Positions 39,523 through 49,255 are shown, counted from the first letter of the stretch. The stretch is DNA of 64,000 nt from an uncultured Woeseiaceae bacterium (GCA_947259985.1 CAMYOJ010000040.1:1-64000); one strand, 5' to 3'. Notes: a model not told the origin generated them from the letters alone. A program made the numbers and translations.

Positions 39523-40694
39523 AGCGACCGTAGTCGCCGCGCCGCTTCTTCGAGCGTCGCATCGTCTTTGGCGAAACAGAAGCGCAAGCGCGAGCCCGTG
39601 AACGGCGTTTCGCAAAAAACAGACAACGGAATCGACGCGACACCGATATCCTGCGTCCATCGTTTGCACAGTGACAGGTCATCAGCATCGCTGATGTCAG
39701 CATAGTCCATGATCTGGAAAAAGGTGCTGCGCGCCGGTTTCAGGCGGAAACGCGACCCCTCCAGCAGATCGCAGAACTGGTCGCGTTTCTCCTGGTAAAA
39801 GGCCGGCAGCCGCAGGTAGAAATCGGGATCGCTATCGAGAAAATCCGCGATACCGTATTGCATGGGCGTGCTCACCGAAAATGTCGTGAACTGGTGAACT
39901 TTGCGAAATTCGGTCGACAGTGTCTGCGGCGCGATGCAGTAGCCGAGTTTCCAGCCCGTCGCGTGAAAAGTTTTGCCAAATGACGAAACGACGAGCGTTC
40001 GCTCCCAGAGCTCGTCGTGACGGAGGAGGCTTAGATGTGCTGCGCCGTCGAACACGATGTGTTCGTAGACCTCGTCGGAGAGCAGCAATATGTCGGTGCC
40101 GCGTAACAGGTCGGCGAGACCGTCGAGGTCAGCCGCAGACAGGATGGCGCCTGTCGGATTGTGCGGAAAATTAAGAATGATGAGCCGCGTCTTCGTGTTC
40201 AGCGTTTCCTCGAGTCGCTGCAAGTCGAGCTCGAAATCGTGGCCATCGTCGGCAATCCGTAATGGCACATGGCGCGTGATGCCCCCGGCCAGCCTGACCG
40301 CAGGTTCGTAAGAATCGTAAGCCGGGTCGATGACGATGACTTCGTCACCGGCATGCACGACGGCCTGGATAGCGCTGAACAGACCCTCGGTGGCGCCCGT
40401 GCACACGGTAATCTCTGTCTCAACGTCCACCTCGCGACCCTGCAGTCGCAGAGTCTTCTCGGCGATGGCTCTGCGCAATGCCGGAATTCCGGTCATCGGC
40501 GCGTACTGGTTGGCGCCATGATCCAGGTGCCAGGCGATACGCTCGGTAAGGCCCTTCGGTGGTTCGAAGGAGGGGAATCCCTGCGCCAGGTTTATCGCTC
40601 CGGTCTCGTGCGCCAGCTGGCTCATGACCGTGAAAATCGTGGTGCCGACGTCAGGGAGTTTGCTTGTTACCGCACGGCCGCTGTCCATGCGCAC
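39519..40694 (-). CDS. PLP-dependent aminotransferase (methionine/kynurenine aminotransferase-like)
   Basis: INLAQGFPSFEPP, NQYAPMTGIPALRRAIAEK, LNFPHNPTGAIL, SFGKTFHATGWKLGYCIAP (PLP Lys), GSRLRFCFAKDDATLEEAARRL. Confidence 0.92.
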   Translation of the reverse strand: MRMDSGRAVTSKLPDVGTTIFTVMSQLAHETGAINLAQGFPSFEPPKGLTERIAWHLDHGANQYAPMTGIPALRRAIAEKTLRLQGREVDVETEITVCTGATEGLFSAIQAVVHAGDEVIVIDPAYDSYEPAVRLAGGITRHVPLRIADDGHDFELDLQRLEETLNTKTRLIILNFPHNPTGAILSAADLDGLADLLRGTDILLLSDEVYEHIVFDGAAHLSLLRHDELWERTLVVSSFGKTFHATGWKLGYCIAPQTLSTEFRKVHQFTTFSVSTPMQYGIADFLDSDPDFYLRLPAFYQEKRDQFCDLLEGSRFRLKPARSTFFQIMDYADISDADDLSLCKRWTQDIGVASIPLSVFCETPFTGSRLRFCFAKDDATLEEAARRLRSL

Positions 40695-40699
40695 CGAGT

Positions 40700-42178
40700 C
40701 TATTCGATACGGACACGCAAAGTAATATCGAAGCCCGGGATATTGCCGCCGCTCGCACCGTTCATCGACCCCGTCGGCGCGACGCGGTAGCCCGTCACGG
40801 CCGGATCGAAACCCTGCGGATCGGCAACGGGCGTGTAGTCGTAAGGCGGCCCGCCGCCTGGCTGGTTGCTGAAGCTCACGTCGGTGACGTAGTTGTAAGC
40901 GAGGCCGCTGGGCGTGGCGCCGTCGGTAAACGAAATTGGGTCGCCGCTGACCGTGGATACGTACAGCGCTGTGTCGGAAGGGAGGGGGTCGGTGATGACC
41001 AGTGAATCGGCGTCGACAGGCCCGGAGCCCTGGTTCACGAGCGCGATTGTGTATTGAACGATCGCGCCCGGAATTGCTTTCGGCCCACTCGTGCCGTTTA
41101 TCGGATCGGACAGCGTCTGAGCGAGTTTCGCAATCTGCAACTGCGGAATGACGAGCTGGTCAAAGCATACGTCGTCGACGTGCCAGAAGTCCCAGTCGAC
41201 GCCGGACCCGCCTGTCATTCGAAAACGCAGTCGAAAACCGGCATGCCGGCCTGCGGCCGGCAGGTTGTAGGTTCGCACGAACGTCTGGCCCGGGCCACCG
41301 CTGCCCGAAAATGTCTCGAGCGCGAGCCAGTTGTTGACATCGTCGAGGTACTCGACGACGAGATCCTCCCCGCCGTCCGGGTCCTCGCTGAAATTGTCGG
41401 AACCACGTCGTATCCACATCGTCAGATCCGAAAGCGACACGTCGCTTGTATCGATGATGTTCGACCGCACGTCGACGATGCCGCCATTGAGAAACATCGA
41501 GCTTGAGGGCGAAGACGACGTTGCTCCGCTGACACCGGCGAATCCCGATGTCGCGTTGATGTTCCAGTTCGTCGACAGGCCGCTCTCGAAGTCATCGCAG
41601 CTACCGACACCGATGCCGGGCGCGGGTGCGATCTCGGAGACGCGCACATTGTCAAAATGCCAGTAGTCATAGTCGAAGCCGCTGCCGCCCGTCTGTCGCA
41701 GTCGCAAGGACAGGGCGCCATGGCGCGCGTCGGCTGGCAGTACGAAGGTTTCCTGGTAAACCTGGCCCTTGGTGCCGGAGCCAAGATAGCTCGCGAGCTG
41801 CGCCCAGGAGTTGTCACTGCGCCGATATTCGAGGACCAGGTTTTCGCCCGAGTCGGTGTCTTCGCTGAACGTATCGGAACCGCGCCGGATCCAGATCTCC
41901 ACCCGGGCTTCCGGTACGGCGGCGTTGAAAAACGGGCTCGTGACTGTAACCGCCTGGTTGCTCGTGTAGGCACCGAAAACGCCCGAGCCAGCGTAGCCAG
42001 CGCTGTTGCTCACTCCCGAGACTGAACCGTTACTCGTGGACCAGGGGGCGAGCGAGCCATCCTCGAAATCGTCACTGAATAGCGTATCGCCCGGGGCTGC
42101 GAGCAGCAGTCCCGGTGCCAGTAACAGCGCCGTCGATAGCATCCTAACTATCTGTTTTATATAATAAAAGGCATTCAT
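40700..42178 (-). CDS. Secreted protein with two tandem lectin/MAM-like repeats and a DUF11-like C-terminal domain
   Basis: Repeat units WIRRGSDTFSEDTDSGENLVLEY...SGFDYDYWHFDNVRV and WIRRGSDNFSEDPDGGEDLVVEY...SGVDWDFWHVDDVCF; then GAIVQYTIALVNQGSGPVDADSLVITDPLPSDTALYVST. Confidence 0.8.
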   Translation of the reverse strand: MNAFYYIKQIVRMLSTALLLAPGLLLAAPGDTLFSDDFEDGSLAPWSTSNGSVSGVSNSAGYAGSGVFGAYTSNQAVTVTSPFFNAAVPEARVEIWIRRGSDTFSEDTDSGENLVLEYRRSDNSWAQLASYLGSGTKGQVYQETFVLPADARHGALSLRLRQTGGSGFDYDYWHFDNVRVSEIAPAPGIGVGSCDDFESGLSTNWNINATSGFAGVSGATSSSPSSSMFLNGGIVDVRSNIIDTSDVSLSDLTMWIRRGSDNFSEDPDGGEDLVVEYLDDVNNWLALETFSGSGGPGQTFVRTYNLPAAGRHAGFRLRFRMTGGSGVDWDFWHVDDVCFDQLVIPQLQIAKLAQTLSDPINGTSGPKAIPGAIVQYTIALVNQGSGPVDADSLVITDPLPSDTALYVSTVSGDPISFTDGATPSGLAYNYVTDVSFSNQPGGGPPYDYTPVADPQGFDPAVTGYRVAPTGSMNGASGGNIPGFDITLRVRIE

Positions 42179-42311
42179 TGCCCTGTCTTCTATCAGAATT
42201 GGTCCAATTTGACTTAATTTTATGCAAGGCAGGCGGGTCCCCGGAACCTACGAGGTCACAGATTTGGGTGTATCCTCTGGCGTAATAACAACAACGAAAA
42301 TGGGGGCAATA

Positions 42312-43808
42312 ATGAACAGAAGGCTCTTCTTGCGCTCTGCGGTTGCGGCCGGCGTGGCCACTGCCGCGGCGCCAGCGCTCGCGACCCAGTTCAGGGCGTT
42401 GACCGCGGTAACGGGCAGCGTCGCGGCGGTTAGCGGGGATCGCGCAGCGATCGAAATCGAGAAAGCGGCGGTCGAAGAACTCGCAGCCAGCCTCCGTGGC
42501 AACCTGTTAATGCCGGGCAACGCGGCCTACGAAAAAGCACGCAGGGTCCTAAATCCCGGCATCGACAGACATCCGGCACTCGTCGTGCAGCCGAGTGGCG
42601 CCACCGACATTCGAAATGCCGTGACGTTCGCACGTGAGCGCGACATGCTGCTCGCGGTGAAGTGCGGCGGCCACAGCTATGCCGGCAAGTCCACCTGCGA
42701 TGGCGGTATGCAGATCGATCTGTCCACATTGCGTTACGCACGTGTCGATGCGAAGTCGCGTACGGCGTACGTGGCGGGAGGCAGCCTGCTCGGTGAGCTT
42801 GATCGCGAATCCATGGCCGTCGGACTTGTTACGACTGCCGGTACCGTTTCACACACGGGGGTCGGCGGTTTGACCACAGCGGCAGGTTTCGGCCGCGTAG
42901 GTCGTCGCTTCGGCCTGGCGCTCGATAACGTCAAGGGCGTCGACATCGTTACGGCGGACGGACGCTTGTTGCATGCCAGTGCCGAAGAGAACGAAGACCT
43001 GTATTGGGGCGTTCGTGGAGGTGGCGGAAACTTCGGCGTTGTTACGAACTTCGAGTTCGCGCTACATCCAATGCAGCGAACAGTCGTAGGCGGCGAGATA
43101 CTGTTTCCATACGCGATGGTTCGAGACGTCATGAACGTATATCGGGATTACGCGCTGGACGGACCCGATGAGCTGTATTGCGATCTCATGGTTGCTTCCG
43201 AAATCGAGGGGGCAGATGCGGTTGCCGGGATGCATGTGTGTTACTCGGGGCCCGAACATAAAGCCGAAAAAGCACTGGCGCCGATTTATGCATTGGGCAC
43301 TCCGATTGTCGATTCCGTCGTCAAGCGAGACTATGTCGAGATTCAAAGAAGCTGGGACAACACGGACCCACGCAACAATGCGGAGTATCTGAAGAGCGGC
43401 TTTGTGAACGACATTCCCGATTCGTTAATGCATGCGCTGATCGAGGGTTTTGAGCCGGCAGACGGCCGCTCGGTCACGATATACTTCCAGCATTCCGGCG
43501 GCGCGATCGGACGTGTCGCCGCGGATGCCACGGCGTTTGCGCAGCGCGATTCGAAGGCCAATATGCTGGTTTTTGTTGGCTGGCCGCTGCAAAACGAAGC
43601 GGAGCCGCATGTCAGCTATATACGGCGCTACTGGGACACGCTGGCGCCTTATACGGATGGATACTACACGGTCGAGACATTTGACGAATCGCGCGAGGTG
43701 CGGCACGGCAACTACCAGGGGAATTTCGAACGATTGCTCGCGGTCAAGAAGAAATTCGACCCGACCAACCTGTTCCGCCTGAACGCGAACATCAATCCCG
43801 ACGCCTGA
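42312..43808 (+). CDS. FAD-binding oxidoreductase, berberine-bridge-enzyme type, with Tat-like signal
   Basis: MNRRLFLRSAVAAG Tat-like signal; PALVVQPSGATDIRNAVTFARE, KCGGHSYAG (FAD His), GGGGNFGVVTNFEF; C-terminal NFERLLAVKKKFDPTNLFRLNANI. Confidence 0.92.
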   Translation: MNRRLFLRSAVAAGVATAAAPALATQFRALTAVTGSVAAVSGDRAAIEIEKAAVEELAASLRGNLLMPGNAAYEKARRVLNPGIDRHPALVVQPSGATDIRNAVTFARERDMLLAVKCGGHSYAGKSTCDGGMQIDLSTLRYARVDAKSRTAYVAGGSLLGELDRESMAVGLVTTAGTVSHTGVGGLTTAAGFGRVGRRFGLALDNVKGVDIVTADGRLLHASAEENEDLYWGVRGGGGNFGVVTNFEFALHPMQRTVVGGEILFPYAMVRDVMNVYRDYALDGPDELYCDLMVASEIEGADAVAGMHVCYSGPEHKAEKALAPIYALGTPIVDSVVKRDYVEIQRSWDNTDPRNNAEYLKSGFVNDIPDSLMHALIEGFEPADGRSVTIYFQHSGGAIGRVAADATAFAQRDSKANMLVFVGWPLQNEAEPHVSYIRRYWDTLAPYTDGYYTVETFDESREVRHGNYQGNFERLLAVKKKFDPTNLFRLNANINPDA

Positions 43809-44018
43809 GATTTGAGACCCTGGCCGCGGTACCGGTCGTCCAGGCCGATGCCAACGGCGTTCTTGCCTTGCCAGTTACTTGCGTTGGCGATGTAGTCTTC
43901 GACAGATCTTGCGCGCCGCATCAGCAGTTATCCTCGGCGTCGAGATAAGTATACCTGCCATCTGGTTGCACACTTCCCGGAGGAGTAAAGTAACCGGCAA
44001 CCCGAAAAGGAATCGAGT

Positions 44019-44663
44019 ATGAATTTTCCCCACAAGATCCTGGAAGATGCCGATGTGCTGAGCGAGTTCAAGGGATGGGAGCGCGAAGTATATGAAGACT
44101 TTCTCGCGATACAGCGCGGACAACTGGGCGAGAATGACTTCTGGGACAAGTACAAGTACCGGCGAGCAATCCTGTCGCTGGACATGACCGGTTTTACCAA
44201 TGCGACGATGCGCGACGGGGAGCTGCAGAGCCTGCTGAGGATTCTCGACGCGCAGAAGGTTTGCGCACCTGTACTGCAGGAATTCGGCGCCGACCTGGTA
44301 CGCTTCTTTGCCGATGACATTGTTGCGCTGTTCGAGGATCCGGAAGTGGCCCTCGATGCGTCCTTTGAAATTCACCGCAGAATTCAGCTATTCAACCAGT
44401 CGGAACTTGCCTCGGACTGTGCGACAGAATGTTGCATAGGCATCGGCTTCGGCGAGGTGCTTGCTATCGGTCCCAACCTGTCGCAAGGGAGCGAGATGGT
44501 GCAGGCTTCGAAGCTGGGAGAGGACATCGCGAGGGCCAACGAGGTGCTCCTGACACTGAGCGCCTACGATGCGTTGTCTCATCGACATGACCTGACATTC
44601 GAGCGGCAGGCTTTTGACGACCAGTTGTTTCCGTTCTACCGCGCGATCCTGAAAAGCGGTTGA
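44019..44663 (+). CDS. Class III adenylate/guanylate cyclase-like protein, catalytic residues partly degenerate
   Basis: AILSLDMTGFTNATM, LVRFFADDIVALFEDPEVAL, CIGIGFGEVLAIG resemble class III CHD core motifs. Confidence 0.75.
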   Translation: MNFPHKILEDADVLSEFKGWEREVYEDFLAIQRGQLGENDFWDKYKYRRAILSLDMTGFTNATMRDGELQSLLRILDAQKVCAPVLQEFGADLVRFFADDIVALFEDPEVALDASFEIHRRIQLFNQSELASDCATECCIGIGFGEVLAIGPNLSQGSEMVQASKLGEDIARANEVLLTLSAYDALSHRHDLTFERQAFDDQLFPFYRAILKSG

Positions 44664-44667
44664 TCTT

Positions 44668-46350
44668 TCAGTCTCGACTTTGCCTCGCAGTCAAATAGCC
44701 ACAGGGGCACAGTTCGACGCACTTGCCACAGCCTTCGCACACATCCAGGGCAAGTTCGAAGTAATGTCCGGTTGTTGTATTTTCGAGGCGTGAAAAACCA
44801 CCTGCATTGCAGTACATGACGCATTGCTGACAATCGAAACACAGGCCACAGGACATGCATCGCGATGCCTCTTCGCTTGCCTGTCGTGAATCGATCGTCC
44901 GATCGACTTCATCCTCGGGGCGTTCCAGCCTTTCCTTGGGTGGCAACCTGGAACGCGCATGCCTGCGCCGCTCGTCGTAGAAGTCGGTCCTTACCTTGCC
45001 GGTATCGACATCAACCGCGACAGAAGGTGCTCCGAGCGGTGTTTCGCCGCGTAGCTGGGCGTGCGCACTTTGTGCCGCAAGGCGTCCCTGGGCGACCGCA
45101 CGACTCGCAATGCCCGGGCCTGTGTCATCGCCGCCAGCCCACAGGTCATTCGCAAGCCTGCCGTCCTCGCGCGTTTTCAGCCAACCGTCGTCGTGCCAGT
45201 CCGGCTGCTGCGAAATAGCGACAATAATCGAGTCTGCCGCGAGGCGGCCCGTTTCGCCCTTGACAGGCGTCGGCCGACGGCGACCCTGTTCATCGGGGGC
45301 TCCAAGCCGCATGTGCTGATAATCCAGTCCCGTTACCTTCTTGCCATCTCCGAGCACTTCTGTCGGGGCGACGAGGAACAAGAAGCGCACGCCTTCGTCA
45401 ATTGCGTCATCCACCTCGGCTGCCGCCGCAGGCATCTCCTGCCTGCTGCGTCGGTATAGCAACGTAACGGCTGCCCCGTCACGCCTGGCGGTGCGCGCTG
45501 CATCGATCGCCGTATTCCCACCACCGATAACAAGGACACTCGCGCCAAGTTTTGTACTCTTACCTTGTTTCCGCCGGGCGAGATAGTCGATTCCGGAAAC
45601 TACGCCCACAAGGGAGTCACCGGGAATATCCAGCCGACGCGGTCGCTGGGCACCCAGACCGAGGAACAACAGGCTATGGCGTTCGCGGAGATCCTGCATA
45701 TCCTCCGACAGGTTCACACCGTCTTGCAACGAAACCCCGAGATCGAACACGCGCTGGATTTCCGCTTCGACGACGCTGCGTGGCAGGCGGTATTCGGGTA
45801 TGGCGTGACGTAACATGCCGCCGGGCGTTGCGTTCTTTTCGTACACACTTACGCGGTAGCCGCGGCGGGCCATCTGGTAGGCGAACGACAGGCCGGCAGG
45901 CCCCGATCCGATCACGCCGATCGACTCAACGCAGCGTCGGTCCCTTGAATGCGGCAACGCCAATTCGTGCGCGATTGCCCAGTCGCCCAGGAAACGTTCG
46001 AGATCGTTGATAGCGACGGCACCGTCCTTGCTGGCACGAGTACAACGGCTCTCGCAGGGATGTGGGCAGATGCGACCGATGGTGGCGGGGAACGGGTTGA
46101 GCTCAACCAGTTGATTCCAGGCCGCGCTGTAAGCCTGTTCGAGACTCAGTCCGTGCTTGCGGCGTTGCGCGATAATACCCAGCCAACCGCGCACGTCGCC
46201 GCTGTTGGGGCATCCGACCTGGCACGGTGGCCGCTGTTCCAGCTGCTGGGCACGCGTCAGGAACGATTGCTCGCTTGCGGTGGGCCGGTCAGTGCGTGCC
46301 ATGGCGTCTCTCCACGGCTGGAGGGTGGGAGCGGTCGACATTGCCGGCAA
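44668..46350 (-). CDS. GltD/DsrL-like NAD(P)-FAD oxidoreductase with C-terminal 4Fe-4S ferredoxin-type domain
   Basis: CQVGCPNSGDVRGWL, ICPHPCESRCTRASKDGAVAINDLERFLGDWA, GSGPAGLSFAYQMARRGYRVSVYEKNATPGGMLRHAIPEYRLP, C-terminal CMSCGLCFDCQQCVMYCNAG and CEGCGKCVELCPCGYL. Alternative start at 46302. Confidence 0.9.
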   Translation of the reverse strand: MPAMSTAPTLQPWRDAMARTDRPTASEQSFLTRAQQLEQRPPCQVGCPNSGDVRGWLGIIAQRRKHGLSLEQAYSAAWNQLVELNPFPATIGRICPHPCESRCTRASKDGAVAINDLERFLGDWAIAHELALPHSRDRRCVESIGVIGSGPAGLSFAYQMARRGYRVSVYEKNATPGGMLRHAIPEYRLPRSVVEAEIQRVFDLGVSLQDGVNLSEDMQDLRERHSLLFLGLGAQRPRRLDIPGDSLVGVVSGIDYLARRKQGKSTKLGASVLVIGGGNTAIDAARTARRDGAAVTLLYRRSRQEMPAAAAEVDDAIDEGVRFLFLVAPTEVLGDGKKVTGLDYQHMRLGAPDEQGRRRPTPVKGETGRLAADSIIVAISQQPDWHDDGWLKTREDGRLANDLWAGGDDTGPGIASRAVAQGRLAAQSAHAQLRGETPLGAPSVAVDVDTGKVRTDFYDERRRHARSRLPPKERLERPEDEVDRTIDSRQASEEASRCMSCGLCFDCQQCVMYCNAGGFSRLENTTTGHYFELALDVCEGCGKCVELCPCGYLTARQSRD

Positions 46351-47692
46351 CCAGGTTCCAGACCAGGTCCTTGATGTAAGCCGGATGCAAGGTGCGCATG
46401 AATACCTCGCGATATCGTGCGCTGCCTGAAAACAGGTCCCAGAGCACTCCTGACATGCGCTTCGGCTTGCCGGGATGCCGTTGCTCGGTGATAGTCATGC
46501 GCAACACCCCACGCCGCGCGAAGCGCGCTTTCTGAATGAGCCCTGCTACTGCAAACAACAGCTTGCCGAAACGGTTGTCGACCTGCACGCTCCTGCACAT
46601 CGGCCAGTAGTGTGCTTCGAAGTCCTCCGCTGCCACACCGTGAAACACGGCCGCTCGCGCTGCCGCTTTGGCCGCGCGGTAGGCCGCTCCAATGCCATCC
46701 TTGAACAGGCGGGTTGTTCCGCAGTCGCCGATCATCACCATTCGATCGGCGTACGGAGGCCTGGCGCCGCTGATGTTCATGCGCGGATAGCAATGACAGA
46801 CGTGATCGGGGATTTTCCCTCCCGGGAAGCAGTTCTTCACCTCGGGCGAGGTGAAGAAGCGCTGCATCAATTCCTCATCGATGTCGTCGCCGAGCAGCGC
46901 GAGGGTGGTGTACTCCCCCTTGGGAATCAGTGCCGCAAACTCGAGGCGCGGGATATCGAGCAAGAACACGTGCATCGAAGGACCCAGTGTCTCCCGGATC
47001 ACTTCCCGGCCAAGTTTGAACTCGCAGATAAAGGCCTTGGTGGGAGCGGGTTTCCTGAATCCACCGGCACGTTCCTCGAGATCCGCCGTCAGCCTGCTAT
47101 TGATACCGCTCGCCAGTACGACCAGTTCATACTCGTCGTGAAATCCGTCGGCGCATTCCAGGCGCATTCGATCGCCTTCGCGCGAGACGTCGGTAACCAG
47201 TCGCTGAACCAGGTTGGCGCCCTTGTCAACGGCCAGCCGCTGCAGGTAGCCGTCGAAGCTCTCGCTTTCCATTGGTTCTGAATCCCTGGGCCCATTGCCG
47301 CGGTACACGGCGGCTATACGGCGCTCTTCGAGCGGCGTGCAAATTTCGACGTCACCGATATCCATATGCAGTGTGTATGACTCGATGCCGCGCTGCACGA
47401 CCTCGTCGGGCAGAACAATACCCTCGGTCGCCAGACGCTGTACCAGGGATTCGGAGATCACGCCTCCACAGTGATTGCAGCCGGCTGGTCCACGGTGGCA
47501 GAAACGCCTGGGCTCAAAGAGATCCACATTCAGTTGCAGCGAAGTCGCCTCGGCCATGTTGAGCAAAAAGTAGCTGAACATGGAGCCCGACGGGCCCGCG
47601 CCGACGACGGCGATACGGGATCCGTCACGAAGCGTCTTAGCCGATTCGGGTTCCGCGGCGAGCTGCTGGAATGAGCCGTGCGCGGAGCCCAT
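46289..47692 (-). CDS. FAD-dependent oxidoreductase, geranylgeranyl-reductase/FixC-like
   Basis: IAVVGAGPSGSMFSYFLL, CHRGPAGCNHCGGVIS, MVMIGDCGTTRLFKDGIGAAYRAAKAAARAAVFHG. Confidence 0.82.
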   Translation of the reverse strand: MGSAHGSFQQLAAEPESAKTLRDGSRIAVVGAGPSGSMFSYFLLNMAEATSLQLNVDLFEPRRFCHRGPAGCNHCGGVISESLVQRLATEGIVLPDEVVQRGIESYTLHMDIGDVEICTPLEERRIAAVYRGNGPRDSEPMESESFDGYLQRLAVDKGANLVQRLVTDVSREGDRMRLECADGFHDEYELVVLASGINSRLTADLEERAGGFRKPAPTKAFICEFKLGREVIRETLGPSMHVFLLDIPRLEFAALIPKGEYTTLALLGDDIDEELMQRFFTSPEVKNCFPGGKIPDHVCHCYPRMNISGARPPYADRMVMIGDCGTTRLFKDGIGAAYRAAKAAARAAVFHGVAAEDFEAHYWPMCRSVQVDNRFGKLLFAVAGLIQKARFARRGVLRMTITEQRHPGKPKRMSGVLWDLFSGSARYREVFMRTLHPAYIKDLVWNLVAGNVDRSHPPAVERRHGTH

Positions 47693-48058
47693 CTAGCCAG
47701 ACTCCTCGTACCTGGCCAGTCGATCCGTGAGATCCCGAATTCGATGCGACATCGTTTGCACCAGCCGGAATGCCAGCGAAGGATCTTCATGGATGCCACC
47801 CAGAAAGCTCTTCCTGTCGATGGTCAGGACCCGCGTGGTCCCCTTGCTGCGTATGGTCGCCGTGCGCGTCGCTTCCTCGAAAAGAGCCATTTCGCCGAAG
47901 AAGTCGTCAGCTCCGAGGTCGCGCAAGTGCAGTTCCTTGCCATCCCTGATGGCCAGGACTTCGACTGTGCCATCCTGGATGACGTACATGCAATTCCCTG
48001 GCTCTCCCTGGCGAACGATGATTTCGCCGTCGCTATATTGCTTGCCCAGTCTGGCCAT
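47693..48058 (-). CDS. Cyclic nucleotide-binding domain protein (stand-alone cNMP domain)
   Basis: YSDGEIIVRQGEPGNCMYVIQDGTVEVL...LGADDFFGEMALFEEATRTATIRSKGTTRVLTIDR; no HTH follows. Confidence 0.88.
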   Translation of the reverse strand: MARLGKQYSDGEIIVRQGEPGNCMYVIQDGTVEVLAIRDGKELHLRDLGADDFFGEMALFEEATRTATIRSKGTTRVLTIDRKSFLGGIHEDPSLAFRLVQTMSHRIRDLTDRLARYEESG

Positions 48059-48217
48059 TGGCGCGCCTCCCCGTTCCAGCGCGAACCTTTCGTTATTCTA
48101 GCGACGGGAAGAATCCCGAGATATAGCGATATCTACCCATACGGACCTGCTCGACGCGTTGGTGCACGGGGGCTTGGCCGCGGCTCGGATCTTGCTGTAA
48201 TATGCGCCTCCCACGGT

Positions 48218-48294
<77 letters not shown>

Positions 48295-48299
48295 CTAAT

Positions 48300-49171
48300 T
48301 CAGGATCGTCGTTGTACGGCAAATTCGGCGATCGAGATCAGCGCTTGTTTGTGGTCGGATTCGGGTAGCGGTGCCAGCGCGGCGATAGCCCTGTCGGCTG
48401 CTTCATGGGCGCGTTGAGGTCGTCGCCCAGGTTCTTGCCCAGTTCCTCGGGCGACGCGTCGAAATCGAGCGCATCGTCCACGAGCTGAAACGCCGTGCCG
48501 AGATTCCGGCCGTAGTCGACCATGGCGCCCTCGACATCCGGGTTTCGGGCTGCCAGCACGGCCGCGATCTGCGCACCAGCCTCGAACAAGCGCGCCGTCT
48601 TGCGGTAAATCACCTGCTGGTAGTCTTCTTCCGAAGTGTCGGGGTCATGCACGTTCATGAGTTGCATAACCTCGCCGGCGGCGATGGTATTCGTCGCATC
48701 GGCGAGTATCCGCATTACGCGCATGTCGCCGATGTCGACCATCATCTGGAAGGATCGAGAGTAGAGGAAATCGCCAACCAGCACGCTGGCCTGGTTGCCG
48801 AACACCGTATTTGCCGAGTCCATGCCACGGCGACGTTCCGACGAATCGACGACATCGTCGTGCAGCAACGTCGCAGTATGAATGAATTCGATGATCGCCG
48901 CGGCCCGCACGTGCTCATCGCCCTGGTACCCGAGTGCCCGTGCCGCCAGCAACACGATAACAGGGCGCAGGCGTTTGCCGCCGCTCATAACAATATACTG
49001 GGAGACTTGCGAGACGAGCGCGACATCGCTCTTCAGGCTGGACTCGATCAGGCGGTTGACCGCCTGCATGTCGTCTTCCGCAAGCGCCGCGATGGCATCA
49101 AACGAGACGGATTCGGGGGATTTTTCGGCGACTTGCATAATTGCCGTGATAATGCCTGAAAGCGTTGCCAT
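48300..49171 (-). pseudogene. ispB: Octaprenyl/polyprenyl diphosphate synthase (IspB-like), apparently disrupted by an internal frameshifting deletion
   Basis: ALLHDDVVDSSERRRG (first Asp-rich motif), FQLVDDALDFDAS (second), GKNLGDDLN then out of frame; the expected C-terminus [38 protein letters not shown] lies in another frame at 48300-48416. Intact-frame ORF is 48338-49345. Confidence 0.75.
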
Positions 49172-49255
49172 TGGCGAGATCGGGGGGCCAGGCGGTACTC
49201 CCGGAACTGCTGTGCAAGCCGTTGAAATGCGTATCAATTTGGCGCCACTCTGACG

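Noticed and set aside
43809-43921. Possible remnant of a YdeI/DUF1801-like gene on the minus strand (MRRARSVEDYIANASNWQGKNAVGIGLDD...)
   Set aside because: Only a short stretch is suggestive and similarity cannot be verified by eye.
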